Shown: positions 20,429-28,326 of the stretch, in pieces
How positions within the stretch are numbered: the stretch's first letter is position 1
How the letters are laid out: each line of letters begins with the position of its first letter
IMG/VR virus record: IMGVR_UViG_3300001450_000001
Coordinates: 1-54,607 of that record
DNA from: a virus
DNA length: 54,607 nucleotides
Direction: 5' to 3' (one strand)
Program-made: the position numbers and the translations under genes
Notes under the pieces: model-generated
What the model was told of the DNA's origin: nothing
The model's database searches: none
Seen by the model: only the letters and a program-made list of their open reading frames with translations

Positions 20429-20881
20429 ATGAAAAGTTTATTATTTTTAGTATTGTCAACCTCATTAATAACAGCTCAAATACCAGAGACTAGTGATTCT
20501 ATATATTACTCACCAAAGTATTGTGATACAGCAGATTCAATAGAACAAGCAATGGATAGCTGGATATTCAGTGGTATCATTCAAGATTGTATTAACCCTA
20601 GTGAAGGAATGTTAAATGCATTATGGCCTAATATAGCTATTAAAGATACCTATGATTGCTGCTGTAAAGTAGCTTCAACTCCAGGCTTACCAGGTGCATA
20701 TAATTATTTTGAAGGTAGTGCTTGTGAGGCATATTTAGATATGATAGGGTTTGTTTCACTAGATGAATTACAACAAAGTTCATTTAATAAAATATACACT
20801 GACATATATGGAAGACAATATATAGACCAACCAATTGGGTTGTCAATAATGAATAGAAAGAAGTTTTATAAATTTAATTAA
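20429..20881 (+). CDS. Secreted cysteine-containing protein, possible short T9SS-like tail
   Basis: 150 residues with a signal peptide (M-K-S-L-L-F-L-V-L-S-T-S-L-I-T-A|Q). The mature part has seven cysteines including C-C-C in the middle, suggesting disulphides outside the cytoplasm. The last 30 residues (I-Y-T-D-I-Y-G-R-Q ... K-K-F-Y-K-F-N) resemble the D-x-x-G-R ... G-x-Y-I ... K-K pattern at the end of type A T9SS sorting domains, though abbreviated. Follows the T9SS type B protein by a few small genes, so both may reach the host surface. The tail match is tentative. Confidence 0.55.
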   Translation: MKSLLFLVLSTSLITAQIPETSDSIYYSPKYCDTADSIEQAMDSWIFSGIIQDCINPSEGMLNALWPNIAIKDTYDCCCKVASTPGLPGAYNYFEGSACEAYLDMIGFVSLDELQQSSFNKIYTDIYGRQYIDQPIGLSIMNRKKFYKFN

Positions 20882-20893
20882 AAGGAGAATATT

Positions 20894-21085
20894 ATGTATT
20901 ATTTAGCAAAAGTAAAGATTGCAACTGACACTGGTAAAGGTGTCAAGTGGATCAGAGAAGTTTATCTAGTAGAAGGTGTATCAGTAACAGATGCAGAAGC
21001 TATTATCAATGAAGAGTTTAAAGATGACTCTACAGAGTTTGAGGTAACTGAAGTTAAGAAGTCTGAAGTAATTAAAGTACTTTAA
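20894..21085 (+). CDS. Small hypothetical protein, DUF4494-like
   Basis: 63 residues, ribosome site AAAGGAG. The pattern Y-L-A-K-V-K-I ... V-Y-L-V-E-G-V-S-V-T-D-A-E-A ... V-T-E-V-K-K-S resembles, from memory, a small family common in Bacteroidota and their phages (DUF4494). Function unknown. Confidence 0.6.
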   Translation: MYYLAKVKIATDTGKGVKWIREVYLVEGVSVTDAEAIINEEFKDDSTEFEVTEVKKSEVIKVL

Positions 21086-21155
21086 TTTAACAAACTATTA
21101 ACACAAAATTAATATAGGAACTAAGCACCAAAAATCATTACTGTTATTTATTAAT

Positions 21156-21239
21156 ATGGAAGGAAAACAAATAGACATAACACCAGCAATATATGTAGTA
21201 GTAATGATTGCTGTGTTCTTGCTTGGAACCAATTTATAA
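21156..21239 (+). CDS. Very short membrane peptide
   Basis: 27 residues, M-E-G-K-Q-I-D-I-T-P then a hydrophobic stretch A-I-Y-V-V-V-M-I-A-V-F-L-L-G. Its stop lies 1 base before an operator-like repeat. Plausible as a membrane micropeptide but weakly supported. Confidence 0.35.
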   Translation: MEGKQIDITPAIYVVVMIAVFLLGTNL

Positions 21240-21240
21240 C

Positions 21241-21265
21241 TGTTAATAACTTTGTTAATAACTTT
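21241..21265 (+). promoter_or_regulatory. Paired GTTAATAACTTT repeats before the SWIM gene
   Basis: TGTTAATAACTTT (21241-21253) and TTGTTAATAACTTT (21252-21265) lie 12 bases apart, closer than at the VWA and AAA+ genes. A family A promoter-like element follows at 21281. Confidence 0.5.
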
Positions 21266-21280
21266 TTAGATTCGTACGTA

Positions 21281-21322
21281 AGAAATTTTTTTTCTTGCGT
21301 TATTTTGATTATATTTATACTA
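21281..21322 (+). promoter_or_regulatory. Family A promoter-like element (SWIM gene)
   Basis: AGAAA, eight Ts, CTTGCGTTATTTTGATTATA then TTTATACTATAAATAA. It has the T tract, TTGCG and TGATTATATTTATA of the family and ends about 15 bases before the ATG at 21337. Confidence 0.6.
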
Positions 21323-21336
21323 TAAATAACTAATCA

Positions 21337-21639
21337 ATGAATAAGAAATATAAATTAGTCCACATCTACCCACCTTGCTTTGCAACAATAAACAACCAAA
21401 GATATCTTATGCCTGGCTGGACACCAGTAGAGGATCACATTACAATAGATGATGTGGAACATATCAACCCCTATGCACACATAAAAACAGAAACATATAA
21501 TGTTATAGGCTCAAGAGGTGATAAATATACTATTACAAAGAGGGGCAATGAACTAAGCTGTGATTGTCCTGGTGGTAGATTCAGGGGTAATTGTAAACAT
21601 TCAAAAAAGATTCAAGAAGAATTGTTAATAACTTTTTGA
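21337..21639 (+). CDS. SWIM-type zinc-finger protein
   Basis: 100 residues. The C-terminal half reads Y-T-I-T-K-R-G-N-E-L-S-C75-D-C77-P-G-G-R-F-R-G-N-C86-K-H88, the C-x-C...C-x-H signature of SWIM domains, which bind DNA or proteins. The N-terminal half has H-I-Y-P-P-C and P-G-W-T-P. The final codons and the TGA lie within another TTGTTAATAACTTT repeat (21622-21635), so the gene end and the next gene's control region overlap. Confidence 0.75.
   Translation: MNKKYKLVHIYPPCFATINNQRYLMPGWTPVEDHITIDDVEHINPYAHIKTETYNVIGSRGDKYTITKRGNELSCDCPGGRFRGNCKHSKKIQEELLITF
21622..21635 (+). promoter_or_regulatory. TTGTTAATAACTTT repeat overlapping the SWIM gene end
   Basis: An exact TTGTTAATAACTTT, here translated in a different frame from the chance ORF near 6690. 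That favours selection on the DNA site rather than on a peptide. Confidence 0.5.
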
Positions 21640-21651
21640 AAATAACGCGTG

Positions 21652-21713
21652 AGAAATTTTTTTTCTTGCGAGAAATTGATTATATTTATATATAAATAAA
21701 TAACTAATATTAA
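21652..21713 (+). promoter_or_regulatory. Family A promoter-like element (most complete copy)
   Basis: Its first 37 bases are identical to 6636-6672, and 21676-21713 is identical to 6786-6823, so this copy joins the two halves found separately before the VWA gene. It includes the T tract, TTGCGAGAAATTGATTATAT and a TATAAATAAATAA tail, ending 16 bases before the ATG at 21729. Confidence 0.65.
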
Positions 21714-21728
21714 CTAAATAACTAACAA

Positions 21729-22214
21729 ATGGCTAAAAAGACTAAAAAATCAAATCCAATTCACTTTGGTATCGAGGTCACTAAACCTCACTCAAAACAA
21801 ATGTATGACCACAACGATCTAGTTGCTGAAGAGATGAAACAAAATATCCTTCAAGCTTGGAAAAATGAACTAGCTAAAATCAAAGAATTCAATGATGTCA
21901 ATGCAATGGCCGATGATTGGAATGAATATGATATTAAGGTTGGGGCTCCTAAACTTCTTAAAATTCAAAGAGGCATTTGTTCTTTTGGATATGGTGAAGG
22001 CTATACTATAGATATGGTCAATGAAGAATTCTTAAAAGAATTAGATATGATGGCTAATTGGCAACTACATGAAAGTTATAGTTATATGTCATTTGAAAGA
22101 TTAGTTCCAAGGACAAGGTTTATGATGCTTGGATTTGATTGGGAAAAACATGACTATAGTTACTGTACCAATAAAGATTTATCACCAGTAGCTACACAAC
22201 TACAAAATTCATAA
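21729..22214 (+). CDS. Hypothetical protein under a strong promoter-like element
   Basis: 161 residues, basic N terminus (A-K-K-T-K-K-S-N), then a mixed helical protein with F-G-Y-G-E-G-Y-T-I-D and several aromatic clusters. No family recognised. It heads a tight group leading into the deoxyribonucleotidase and DNA ligase genes, so a replication or nucleotide role is possible by context only. Confidence 0.55.
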   Translation: MAKKTKKSNPIHFGIEVTKPHSKQMYDHNDLVAEEMKQNILQAWKNELAKIKEFNDVNAMADDWNEYDIKVGAPKLLKIQRGICSFGYGEGYTIDMVNEEFLKELDMMANWQLHESYSYMSFERLVPRTRFMMLGFDWEKHDYSYCTNKDLSPVATQLQNS

Positions 22215-22215
22215 T

Positions 22216-22458
22216 ATGAGAATAGACTTTTCAATACTAAAACAAATAGATAAAGCTTTCGGCCCAATGGAGGTCGGTAGTTCATTCGAAAAAGATTCAA
22301 TCACACTACGCTTCGGTTACTGGAAGCAGATTGATTTGGAAAAATTAACATCACTGCTACCTCACTACATGCAAGCTATAGAAAATCTTGTAGATGAAGA
22401 TGATGATTGTGGTGAGTTATGGAACTACATTATTAAACGAGCTCACATTAAAATATAA
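22216..22458 (+). CDS. Small acidic hypothetical protein
   Basis: 80 residues, starting 1 base after the previous stop. Predicted strands F-E-K-D-S-I-T-L-R-F-G-Y-W lie between helices, with a very acidic patch V-D-E-D-D-D-C-G-E. No family recognised. Followed at 3 bases by the deoxyribonucleotidase. Confidence 0.5.
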   Translation: MRIDFSILKQIDKAFGPMEVGSSFEKDSITLRFGYWKQIDLEKLTSLLPHYMQAIENLVDEDDDCGELWNYIIKRAHIKI

Positions 22459-22461
22459 AAT

Positions 22462-22929
22462 ATGGAAAATACAAAAGACAAGTTAACAATATTTATAGAT
22501 ATGGATGGTGTCCTTGCCAACTTCGAAAAGGCAGCTGAAACACTACAACCTGGAACTGCTAGGCCAGATCTAAAACTAGACTTTTCAACATTTGAACCAA
22601 TGCCAGGAGCAAAGGATGCAGTTGCAACATTTATAGAAGCTGGTCATGAAGTCTTTATTGCTACTACACCTCCCTGGAATAATCCAGATGCTTGGGGACA
22701 AAAAAGAAACTGGGTTGAGGAACACTTTCCTGCCCTTAAGAGAAGAATGTTTTTAACTCATAGAAAAGATCTTCTTATGGGAGATATTCTTATTGATGAT
22801 ACAACATACAGAGGTCAAAAAGACTTTAAAGGTGCATTCTTCCACTTCGGTAAAAACGGCATGGATTGGAAAATGGTTAAAGAAATATTAACAACAGTTG
22901 CTGCTGTTCAAGACATAAAAAATAAATAA
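22462..22929 (+). CDS. 5'(3')-deoxyribonucleotidase (HAD family)
   Basis: 155 residues. HAD motif I is F-I-D13-M-D15-G-V-L-A, followed by F-E-P-M-P-G-A-K-D-A and the substrate-loop-like I-A-T-T-P-P-W-N-N-P. The later D-I-L-I-D-D motif supplies the acidic metal ligands. This arrangement fits the phage and bacterial 5'(3')-deoxyribonucleotidases that dephosphorylate deoxynucleoside monophosphates. The genes for dCMP deaminase and MazG-like protein upstream support a nucleotide-pool function. Confidence 0.85.
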   Translation: MENTKDKLTIFIDMDGVLANFEKAAETLQPGTARPDLKLDFSTFEPMPGAKDAVATFIEAGHEVFIATTPPWNNPDAWGQKRNWVEEHFPALKRRMFLTHRKDLLMGDILIDDTTYRGQKDFKGAFFHFGKNGMDWKMVKEILTTVAAVQDIKNK

Positions 22930-22930
22930 T

Positions 22931-24214
22931 ATGACTATATTAAAAATGATATCTGAGTTTCAACAAGAGATGCAGTCTACTACTAGTGGTAATGAAAAGA
23001 AAAAGATACTTGCAATGTATAAAGATTCATCTGCAATTCAGCTCGCACTACATTATACATACAGTCCTTTTAAGCAGTTTGGTGTCTCTGCAAAGCAATG
23101 TGCAAAAAGGCCAGACCTTTGGATGGAACACAAATTTGACATTATAGATGTATTAGAGATGCTAGCATCTAGAAAAGCTACTGGCCATGAAGCTATAAAG
23201 CTAGTTAATGGACTTGTACTAAGAGGGGATGAAGATAGTGCAAGAATAATTTATTGCATGATTGATAAGGACTTAAAGCTTAGGGCTAATACAAAAACAA
23301 TTAATAAGGTTATTCCAAATTGTATTCCTACATTTGATGTTGCATTGGCAGAGAAATATGAACCTGGTATATGTGACTTTATAGCTGATAGTTGGTATTC
23401 ATCTAGAAAATTAGATGGTGTTAGGTGCCTAATTAGAAAGGAAGGTGATACCATTACTGCTTTTTCTAGACAAGGTAAGGAGTTTGAAACACTACAAAAT
23501 ATTATTGATGAGGTTGCAATCTTTGATGGTGATTTTGTTCTTGATGGAGAGGTTTGTATGATGGATGAAAATGGTAATGAAGACTTCCAAGGCATTATGA
23601 AGCAAATAAGAAGGAAAAATCATACTATTGAAAATCCACAATTTGTTATATTTGATTGTGTATCAACAAATGAATTTGACAAACAAGTTGGAACAAGAAC
23701 TCTTACTGAAAGATTAGAAGATGTGTCAATTGACTTTCATCACAATACATTCAAATACCTATCATTGTTAGAACAAATAACAGTAAGGGGTGAGGAACAT
23801 ATGTTAAAAATGGCTAAAGATGCAGATGATGCTGGCTATGAAGGTATTATGCTTCGAAAAAATACTACGTATAACGGTAAAAGATCAAAGGATATACTAA
23901 AGGTGAAAAAGATGCACGACGCAGAATATGTAGTTACAGGTGCGACTAATGGTAATATTAGGATTGTAGAGGAAGGTGTTGAAAAAACTATTAATTGTCT
24001 AAGTAATATTGCTATTGAACATAAAGGTAATCTTGTTGGTGTTGGTTCTGGCTTTTCACTTGATCAAAGAAAAGAGTTTGGAGATGACCATAGCAAAATT
24101 ATAGGCAAGACAATTACAGTACAATACTTTGAGGAAAGCAAAAACAAGGAAGGAAAATACTCACTAAGATTCCCAGTAATTAAACATGTATTTAATAATG
24201 GTCGTGACGTATAA
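22931..24214 (+). CDS. ATP-dependent DNA ligase
   Basis: 427 residues. The adenylated lysine lies in S-R-K-L-D-G-V-R (K160-L-D-G). Other ligase motifs follow: F-V-L-D-G-E-V-C-M, F-V-I-F-D-C-V, Y-E-G-I-M-L-R-K and L-K-V-K-K-M-H-D. The N-terminal 140 residues form a helical domain like that of T4 ligase, and a C-terminal OB-fold follows. It seals nicks in replication and repair. Length is close to T4 gp30 (487) but shorter. It ends near a promoter-like element. Confidence 0.93.
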   Translation: MTILKMISEFQQEMQSTTSGNEKKKILAMYKDSSAIQLALHYTYSPFKQFGVSAKQCAKRPDLWMEHKFDIIDVLEMLASRKATGHEAIKLVNGLVLRGDEDSARIIYCMIDKDLKLRANTKTINKVIPNCIPTFDVALAEKYEPGICDFIADSWYSSRKLDGVRCLIRKEGDTITAFSRQGKEFETLQNIIDEVAIFDGDFVLDGEVCMMDENGNEDFQGIMKQIRRKNHTIENPQFVIFDCVSTNEFDKQVGTRTLTERLEDVSIDFHHNTFKYLSLLEQITVRGEEHMLKMAKDADDAGYEGIMLRKNTTYNGKRSKDILKVKKMHDAEYVVTGATNGNIRIVEEGVEKTINCLSNIAIEHKGNLVGVGSGFSLDQRKEFGDDHSKIIGKTITVQYFEESKNKEGKYSLRFPVIKHVFNNGRDV

Positions 24215-24227
24215 CAAAAATAATTAA

Positions 24228-24265
24228 CAATAAATTTTTTTATTAAGCAGAAATTTATTATATTA
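24228..24265 (+). promoter_or_regulatory. Promoter-like A/T element
   Basis: AATAAATTTTTTTATTAAGC followed by AGAAATTTATTATATTAAAA. A T tract and TATATTA box lie 25-60 bases before the ATG at 24288. Confidence 0.45.
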
Positions 24266-24287
24266 AAATAACATTAAAAAATAACAA

Positions 24288-24677
24288 ATGGCAAAAAAGA
24301 AATTACATACTTACAAAATTGGACAAACTGTTAAATTCAAATTCTTTGATGGTAGTGTTCACAAAGGCACAATAGCTGAATTAAACTATATGGGCGATAA
24401 GGTATCAGATAAGATATATTATGATTGCCCTCAATATACAATTCATGTACCTAGTGATAGATACCCAAGAGGTTATATGATCTACGGATCTATGACAGAT
24501 GAAAGGATTAAGGAGGCAATGGAAGGCAAACAAACATTTAACAATACGGAAAGTGAAAGACCAGCCAACGTAAGTAAAAGCGGTTCATATACAATGACAA
24601 ACAAACAACAAAAAAAGTCCGTATCAGAATTAGATATGGCAATTCAAAAACAAAAAGAATTTATTAATAATCATTAA
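24288..24677 (+). CDS. Hypothetical protein with small beta-barrel start
   Basis: 129 residues. The N terminus Y-K-I-G-Q-T-V-K-F-K-F-F-D-G-S-V-H-K-G-T and later strands suggest an SH3-like fold of about 75 residues. A disordered, charged C-terminal tail follows. No family recognised. Basic residues could allow nucleic-acid binding. Confidence 0.5.
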   Translation: MAKKKLHTYKIGQTVKFKFFDGSVHKGTIAELNYMGDKVSDKIYYDCPQYTIHVPSDRYPRGYMIYGSMTDERIKEAMEGKQTFNNTESERPANVSKSGSYTMTNKQQKKSVSELDMAIQKQKEFINNH

Positions 24678-24705
24678 CAGCTTGTGGCTTAACCACTAAA
24701 ACAAA

Positions 24706-25017
24706 ATGGCAAGAAATTATAAAAAGTTTCAAAAAAGCAGACCAACTATTCACAATCAAAAGAAAGAGTTTAATGGAGACAAATACGGAAAACTATGGAC
24801 AAGTATTGGATTCAGATTAACGGATAATGAATATGTACAAGAACCTCAAACACAAACTACTATTGGGTGGCTAATGATTGATGGCAAGAGACATGACATT
24901 ACATTTACAGAGGCAAACAAAATTATTGAAACACTAAGTGATGCGAAACATCAATTTAATGTTGCTTCTAGATTAGGTATGATTGGTAAAAATGTCGGAA
25001 CATATTACGGCGATTAA
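24706..25017 (+). CDS. Hypothetical basic protein
   Basis: 103 residues with a basic N terminus (A-R-N-Y-K-K-F-Q-K-S-R) followed by W-T-S-I-G-F-R-L-T and T-I-G-W-L-M-I-D-G-K-R-H-D-I. The alternation suggests a single alpha/beta domain. No family recognised. A CAGCTTGTGGCTTAACCA stretch precedes it. Confidence 0.5.
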   Translation: MARNYKKFQKSRPTIHNQKKEFNGDKYGKLWTSIGFRLTDNEYVQEPQTQTTIGWLMIDGKRHDITFTEANKIIETLSDAKHQFNVASRLGMIGKNVGTYYGD

Positions 25018-25035
25018 AAGAAAGGAGGTAGATAA

Positions 25036-25299
25036 ATGGAAATATTAAACGGAGTATTATTTGTTCTAGCATTAGGAATTTACACTGCACTTCACTTAAG
25101 AAGTGAAAAGAGGATTGCTAATCTAGAGCAACTTCTTCGGACAAGTCAGATTAAAAACAGACTTTTGTCAGAGGAATCTAAGAAAACAAAAAATGGACAA
25201 AGAGGTAAGAAAAAAGTTAGCTCAAATGGCAAATGGTCTAGTAAAAAAGGACCATCAAAACCAAAAGCTAAAAAAGTTAGGGAAGACATCAAATCTTGA
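25036..25299 (+). CDS. One-helix membrane protein with basic tail
   Basis: 87 residues with an excellent ribosome site (AAAGGAGG). An N-terminal membrane helix (G-V-L-F-V-L-A-L-G-I-Y-T-A-L), a short coiled segment and a very basic tail (K-K-G-P-S-K-P-K-A-K-K-V-R) follow. Its last 107 bases overlap the next gene in a different frame. Confidence 0.6.
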   Translation: MEILNGVLFVLALGIYTALHLRSEKRIANLEQLLRTSQIKNRLLSEESKKTKNGQRGKKKVSSNGKWSSKKGPSKPKAKKVREDIKS

Positions 25300-25600
25300 T
25301 ATAACAAAGATCTTTGATAATATACAATCAGCCTTAGACTCTAGTGCCGGCCAGAGTAAAGATGATAGTATAATAAAGAAAATAGATAAGGTCTTAGACT
25401 TAATTAAGATTAATACTAAGTTAGCAAATGGACATGCAAACTTTGATACTAAAGAGTACGTAAATGAAAAGAACATTGTGTTTAACATAAAATCAAAATA
25501 TCAATCAACAGGTATTAAGCCGGCAGCTAATTCCTTGAAAGAAGTCAATAAGATTTACAGTAAACATAAAAGAGTTAGTAAGCTATTAACTAATAAGTAA
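25193..25600 (+). CDS. Hypothetical helical protein overlapping the previous gene
   Basis: 135 residues if started at 25193 (an in-frame ATG at 25229 is possible). Both starts leave a long out-of-frame overlap with the gene at 25036-25299. The protein is helical and basic, with a regular I-K-K-I-D-K-V-L-D-L-I-K-I-N heptad-like stretch. No family recognised. The unique part (25300-25600) is open and coding-like, so at least that portion is real. Confidence 0.5.
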   Translation: MDKEVRKKLAQMANGLVKKDHQNQKLKKLGKTSNLDITKIFDNIQSALDSSAGQSKDDSIIKKIDKVLDLIKINTKLANGHANFDTKEYVNEKNIVFNIKSKYQSTGIKPAANSLKEVNKIYSKHKRVSKLLTNK

Positions 25601-25608
25601 TATATATT

Positions 25609-25635
25609 AATATTTATTATAAATAGTATTAAGTA
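25609..25635 (+). promoter_or_regulatory. Promoter-like AATATTTATTATAAATA element
   Basis: AATATTTATTATAAATA contains both a TATTTAT core similar to family B and a TATAAATA sequence identical to the T4 late-promoter box. It lies 25-40 bases before the ATG at 25651. Confidence 0.4.
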
Positions 25636-25650
25636 AATAAAATCAAAGAT

Positions 25651-25944
25651 ATGGAAAAAGGTATGGAAAATTTTTTTAAGGATGACAAATTTGAGACTGA
25701 TGAAGTTGAATTAGTTGATGATGCAATGGATAATGCATTTAATATTCTTACTGGAAAGTTTAAGTATAAAACATTGTTTGTTGAAAATGCTGATAGGATA
25801 CCTTTACCATTTGATCCATACAATAAGAACATTGACTTTAATGAAGTCATTGATTTATTAATAGAACATTATACAGCATATGAATGGTATGAGAGGTGTG
25901 CTGTATTAGTTAAATTAAAGGAGGAGGTATGGAACGAAAAATAA
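25651..25944 (+). CDS. Hypothetical acidic protein
   Basis: 97 residues, acidic N-terminal half (F-F-K-D-D-K-F-E-T-D-E-V-E-L-V-D-D), helical C terminus with Y-T-A-Y-E-W-Y-E-R. A second in-frame ATG at 25663 is possible. Overlaps the next gene by 16 bases. No family recognised. Confidence 0.5.
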   Translation: MEKGMENFFKDDKFETDEVELVDDAMDNAFNILTGKFKYKTLFVENADRIPLPFDPYNKNIDFNEVIDLLIEHYTAYEWYERCAVLVKLKEEVWNEK

Positions 25945-26570
25945 AATTATATGTAATGTCCTTAAAGGATATGACTAATTGTGTACCTTTTATTAAAGAT
26001 AGAAGGCTAAGTGATTGTATGTATAAATTTACAAACAGTATTAATAAAGATAAACCTATGGATTGGGAATCATGGAATAATACTAGTAGTTTTGTACCTG
26101 ATAATGGAGATTATAGTGATGGGTCTTATAACCCTAAGTCTATGCCTTTTAGTGAAACATATCAGGATTATATAATTAATCAAAGGTTTGAAGATGTATT
26201 AGATGACTTTATTTCAGGCTTATTAGATATGAATTCAGATCAAAAGTCAGACTTTCTAAAGACATTAGAAAATATGATGGCTCCACTAAAGCCAAAAGGT
26301 ACTAAAAAAGATCTAGATAATATATATAATATAGTTAATAAGATCTACTATGAACATTCAGAGAATGATATATTTAATTCTATTAAGGTATCCTTTTTAG
26401 AAAAGACAAAAACAGTTGCTCTAAGTTCATATAATCTTAGTAGCATTGAAAATATAAAATTAAAATTAATCAAGGAAGGTATTGGAAATATAAGATACAG
26501 AATTATCGAAAATCCATACAATAATAAACAAATTCATACTATAATGTATGAAAGACTAGGAGAGAAATAG
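25929..26570 (+). CDS. Hypothetical protein
   Basis: 213 residues, ribosome site AAAGGAGGAGG upstream. Mixed composition with a D/S/N-rich middle (P-D-N-G-D-Y-S-D-G-S) and a helical C-terminal half ending R-L-G-E-K. No motif recognised. It is followed at 2 bases by a coiled-coil gene and the membrane protein at 26777; the three are probably co-transcribed. Confidence 0.5.
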   Translation: MERKIKLYVMSLKDMTNCVPFIKDRRLSDCMYKFTNSINKDKPMDWESWNNTSSFVPDNGDYSDGSYNPKSMPFSETYQDYIINQRFEDVLDDFISGLLDMNSDQKSDFLKTLENMMAPLKPKGTKKDLDNIYNIVNKIYYEHSENDIFNSIKVSFLEKTKTVALSSYNLSSIENIKLKLIKEGIGNIRYRIIENPYNNKQIHTIMYERLGEK

Positions 26571-26572
26571 TT

Positions 26573-26776
26573 ATGGGACAAGTTTGGACAGCAATGAAGT
26601 TTAAAGAGGAAGTAGAGCAACTTTCACAAAATTTAGAATTTCAAGTAAAGAAAGTAGAAGAAATGATGTTAAAATCAGCAACTGATAATATTCATGTAAG
26701 TGAGATTAGAAGAGAGCTTAATGTTATTCATAAAATAAATGAAAAGATAAGATATTATATTAGCTTAGAAAGATAA
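26573..26776 (+). CDS. Small coiled-coil protein
   Basis: 67 residues, nearly all predicted helix, with heptad-like spacing in F-K-E-E-V-E-Q-L-S-Q-N-L-E-F-Q-V-K-K-V-E-E-M. Likely oligomeric or a partner of a neighbouring protein. No family recognised. The next gene starts immediately after its stop. Confidence 0.55.
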   Translation: MGQVWTAMKFKEEVEQLSQNLEFQVKKVEEMMLKSATDNIHVSEIRRELNVIHKINEKIRYYISLER

Positions 26777-27739
26777 ATGAGAAAGAGACTATTTCCTTTT
26801 ATAATAGCAATATCAGCACTTTCAGTGTCTGCTTCTGCAGCATTTTACTCAGTATTTGGACTAAGTAAGCTATTTGCAGGTGCAAGTACTGAAGTTATAA
26901 TAATGGCTGGTACACTTGAAGTTGCAAAGCTAATTGTTGCTTCTTTGCTATATCAATATTGGGAGGTAGTCAATAAATGGTTAAGATCATATCTAATACT
27001 TGCAGTATTTATATTAATGATAATTACATCAGGTGGTATATATGGATTCTTATCTGGAGCATTCCAAGAAACAAATACACAATCAGAGTTCTTAGATAAG
27101 CAAGTACAAATTTTAGATGCAAAAAATATCAGATTTATTGAGTCTAGAGATGACTATAAGCTAACAGTAAAAGAGTTAACAACTGCACTAGCAAATCCAA
27201 CAATGATTCAATATGTTGACGAGCAGACTGGACAATTAGTAACTACAACCTCATCAAGAGTTAGAAAACTAAAACAATCAGAACTATTAGAAGCCAAGTT
27301 AAATCTAACATCAGTAACAGATTCAATAGCATTATATGATGTAAAGATACTGGAAATGCAAATAGGTAATGAGTCTGCTAGAGAATTAGGCCCACTAAAG
27401 TATATGGCTGATCTAACAGGCCAACCTATGGGAAATATTGTAAATTGGTTTATGATATTAATTATATTTGTATTTGACCCATTAGCTATTGCAATGGTAA
27501 TAGCTGCAAACATGGCATTCGCACAATTAAAGCCTAATATAGACTTTGATGATCAAGTTAAGATGTCTAAGCCAGACGGCTTGGAATTCAACACACCATA
27601 TACAATAGATGAAGTTATTGCTGCTTTTCCCGAAGAAAAAACTTCTAATAGTGATATATATGGAGAAAAGGGTCTTAAGGACCTACAAATTGAAAGGGAT
27701 AAATTAACTAAAAAAATTAAGAACTATGAAAAAAGATAG
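26777..27739 (+). CDS. Multi-pass membrane protein with coiled-coil domain
   Basis: 320 residues. Three N-terminal membrane helices are at about 7-30, 38-60 and 70-93 (including L-I-L-A-V-F-I-L-M-I-I-T-S-G-G-I-Y-G). A long soluble, helical segment (100-210) follows, with a fourth helix at 218-245 (W-F-M-I-L-I-I-F-V-F-D-P-L-A-I-A-M-V-I-A-A). The C-terminal tail is soluble. Comparable proteins recur in large phages, but I cannot name a function. The topology suggests a membrane scaffold. Confidence 0.6.
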   Translation: MRKRLFPFIIAISALSVSASAAFYSVFGLSKLFAGASTEVIIMAGTLEVAKLIVASLLYQYWEVVNKWLRSYLILAVFILMIITSGGIYGFLSGAFQETNTQSEFLDKQVQILDAKNIRFIESRDDYKLTVKELTTALANPTMIQYVDEQTGQLVTTTSSRVRKLKQSELLEAKLNLTSVTDSIALYDVKILEMQIGNESARELGPLKYMADLTGQPMGNIVNWFMILIIFVFDPLAIAMVIAANMAFAQLKPNIDFDDQVKMSKPDGLEFNTPYTIDEVIAAFPEEKTSNSDIYGEKGLKDLQIERDKLTKKIKNYEKR

Positions 27740-28277
27740 TGATATAGAATATTGTGTAGAATATAGACCTGGCACAGCTTGGAATCAAAGAAAGGGTGCT
27801 ATGTATAGATATATGGAATGTAAAGTTTGTGGCCAATTTACTCCAGTATCTGGTGATACACAATCAACTACATGCTCCACATGTGTGTCAGATGGATATA
27901 AAGAACAGTTTGGTGATATTGACCAACAAACAAGTAAACCTACAGGCTTCCATAGAGGTTGGAGATGGATGAAGGAATTTGTTCATAAGGATGGTAGAGT
28001 ATTTCATAAAGGTGAGGAGCAACCAAAACTAAAAGGCACACTACCAGCAACGAAGGTCAAAGAAAGATTAAAGCTTAAGTCTAAGCAAAAAGAAGATCTA
28101 AAAAGAATTTCAGGTGTTAACTTACATAAATTAAAAAAGACTCTAGATAAAACAAGGTGGAAAAAAGATAAGAAGCCTATTATGAAAGAAATAAGATATT
28201 TTACTAGATTATTAAAAGGTAAGTTTTCTCAAGAAGATATACAAAAATACCTCGATGGAAATTTTCATTCTTCATAA
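27726..28277 (+). CDS. Zinc-finger hypothetical protein
   Basis: 183 residues overlapping the membrane protein by 14 bases. A four-cysteine module C-K-V-C-G ... T-C-S-T-C lies near residues 33-58. A W-R-W-M-K-E-F-V-H-K-D-G-R-V-F-H segment and a very basic middle (K-V-K-E-R-L-K-L-K-S-K-Q-K) follow. DNA or RNA binding is plausible. No family recognised. Confidence 0.55.
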   Translation: MKKDSDIEYCVEYRPGTAWNQRKGAMYRYMECKVCGQFTPVSGDTQSTTCSTCVSDGYKEQFGDIDQQTSKPTGFHRGWRWMKEFVHKDGRVFHKGEEQPKLKGTLPATKVKERLKLKSKQKEDLKRISGVNLHKLKKTLDKTRWKKDKKPIMKEIRYFTRLLKGKFSQEDIQKYLDGNFHSS

Positions 28278-28303
28278 ATTTTTATTATATTACTATAATT
28301 ACT
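28270..28303 (+). promoter_or_regulatory. Promoter-like A/T element
   Basis: TTCATAAATTTTTATTATATTACTATAATT contains a TATATTA box 45 bases before the ATG at 28327, overlapping the end of the preceding gene. Confidence 0.4.
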
Positions 28304-28326
28304 AATAACTCAAGAAGGAGAACAAA

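Noticed and set aside
27208-27513. 101-codon minus-strand ORF
   Set aside because: Opposite the coiled-coil and fourth helix of a plausible membrane protein, with no start signals.
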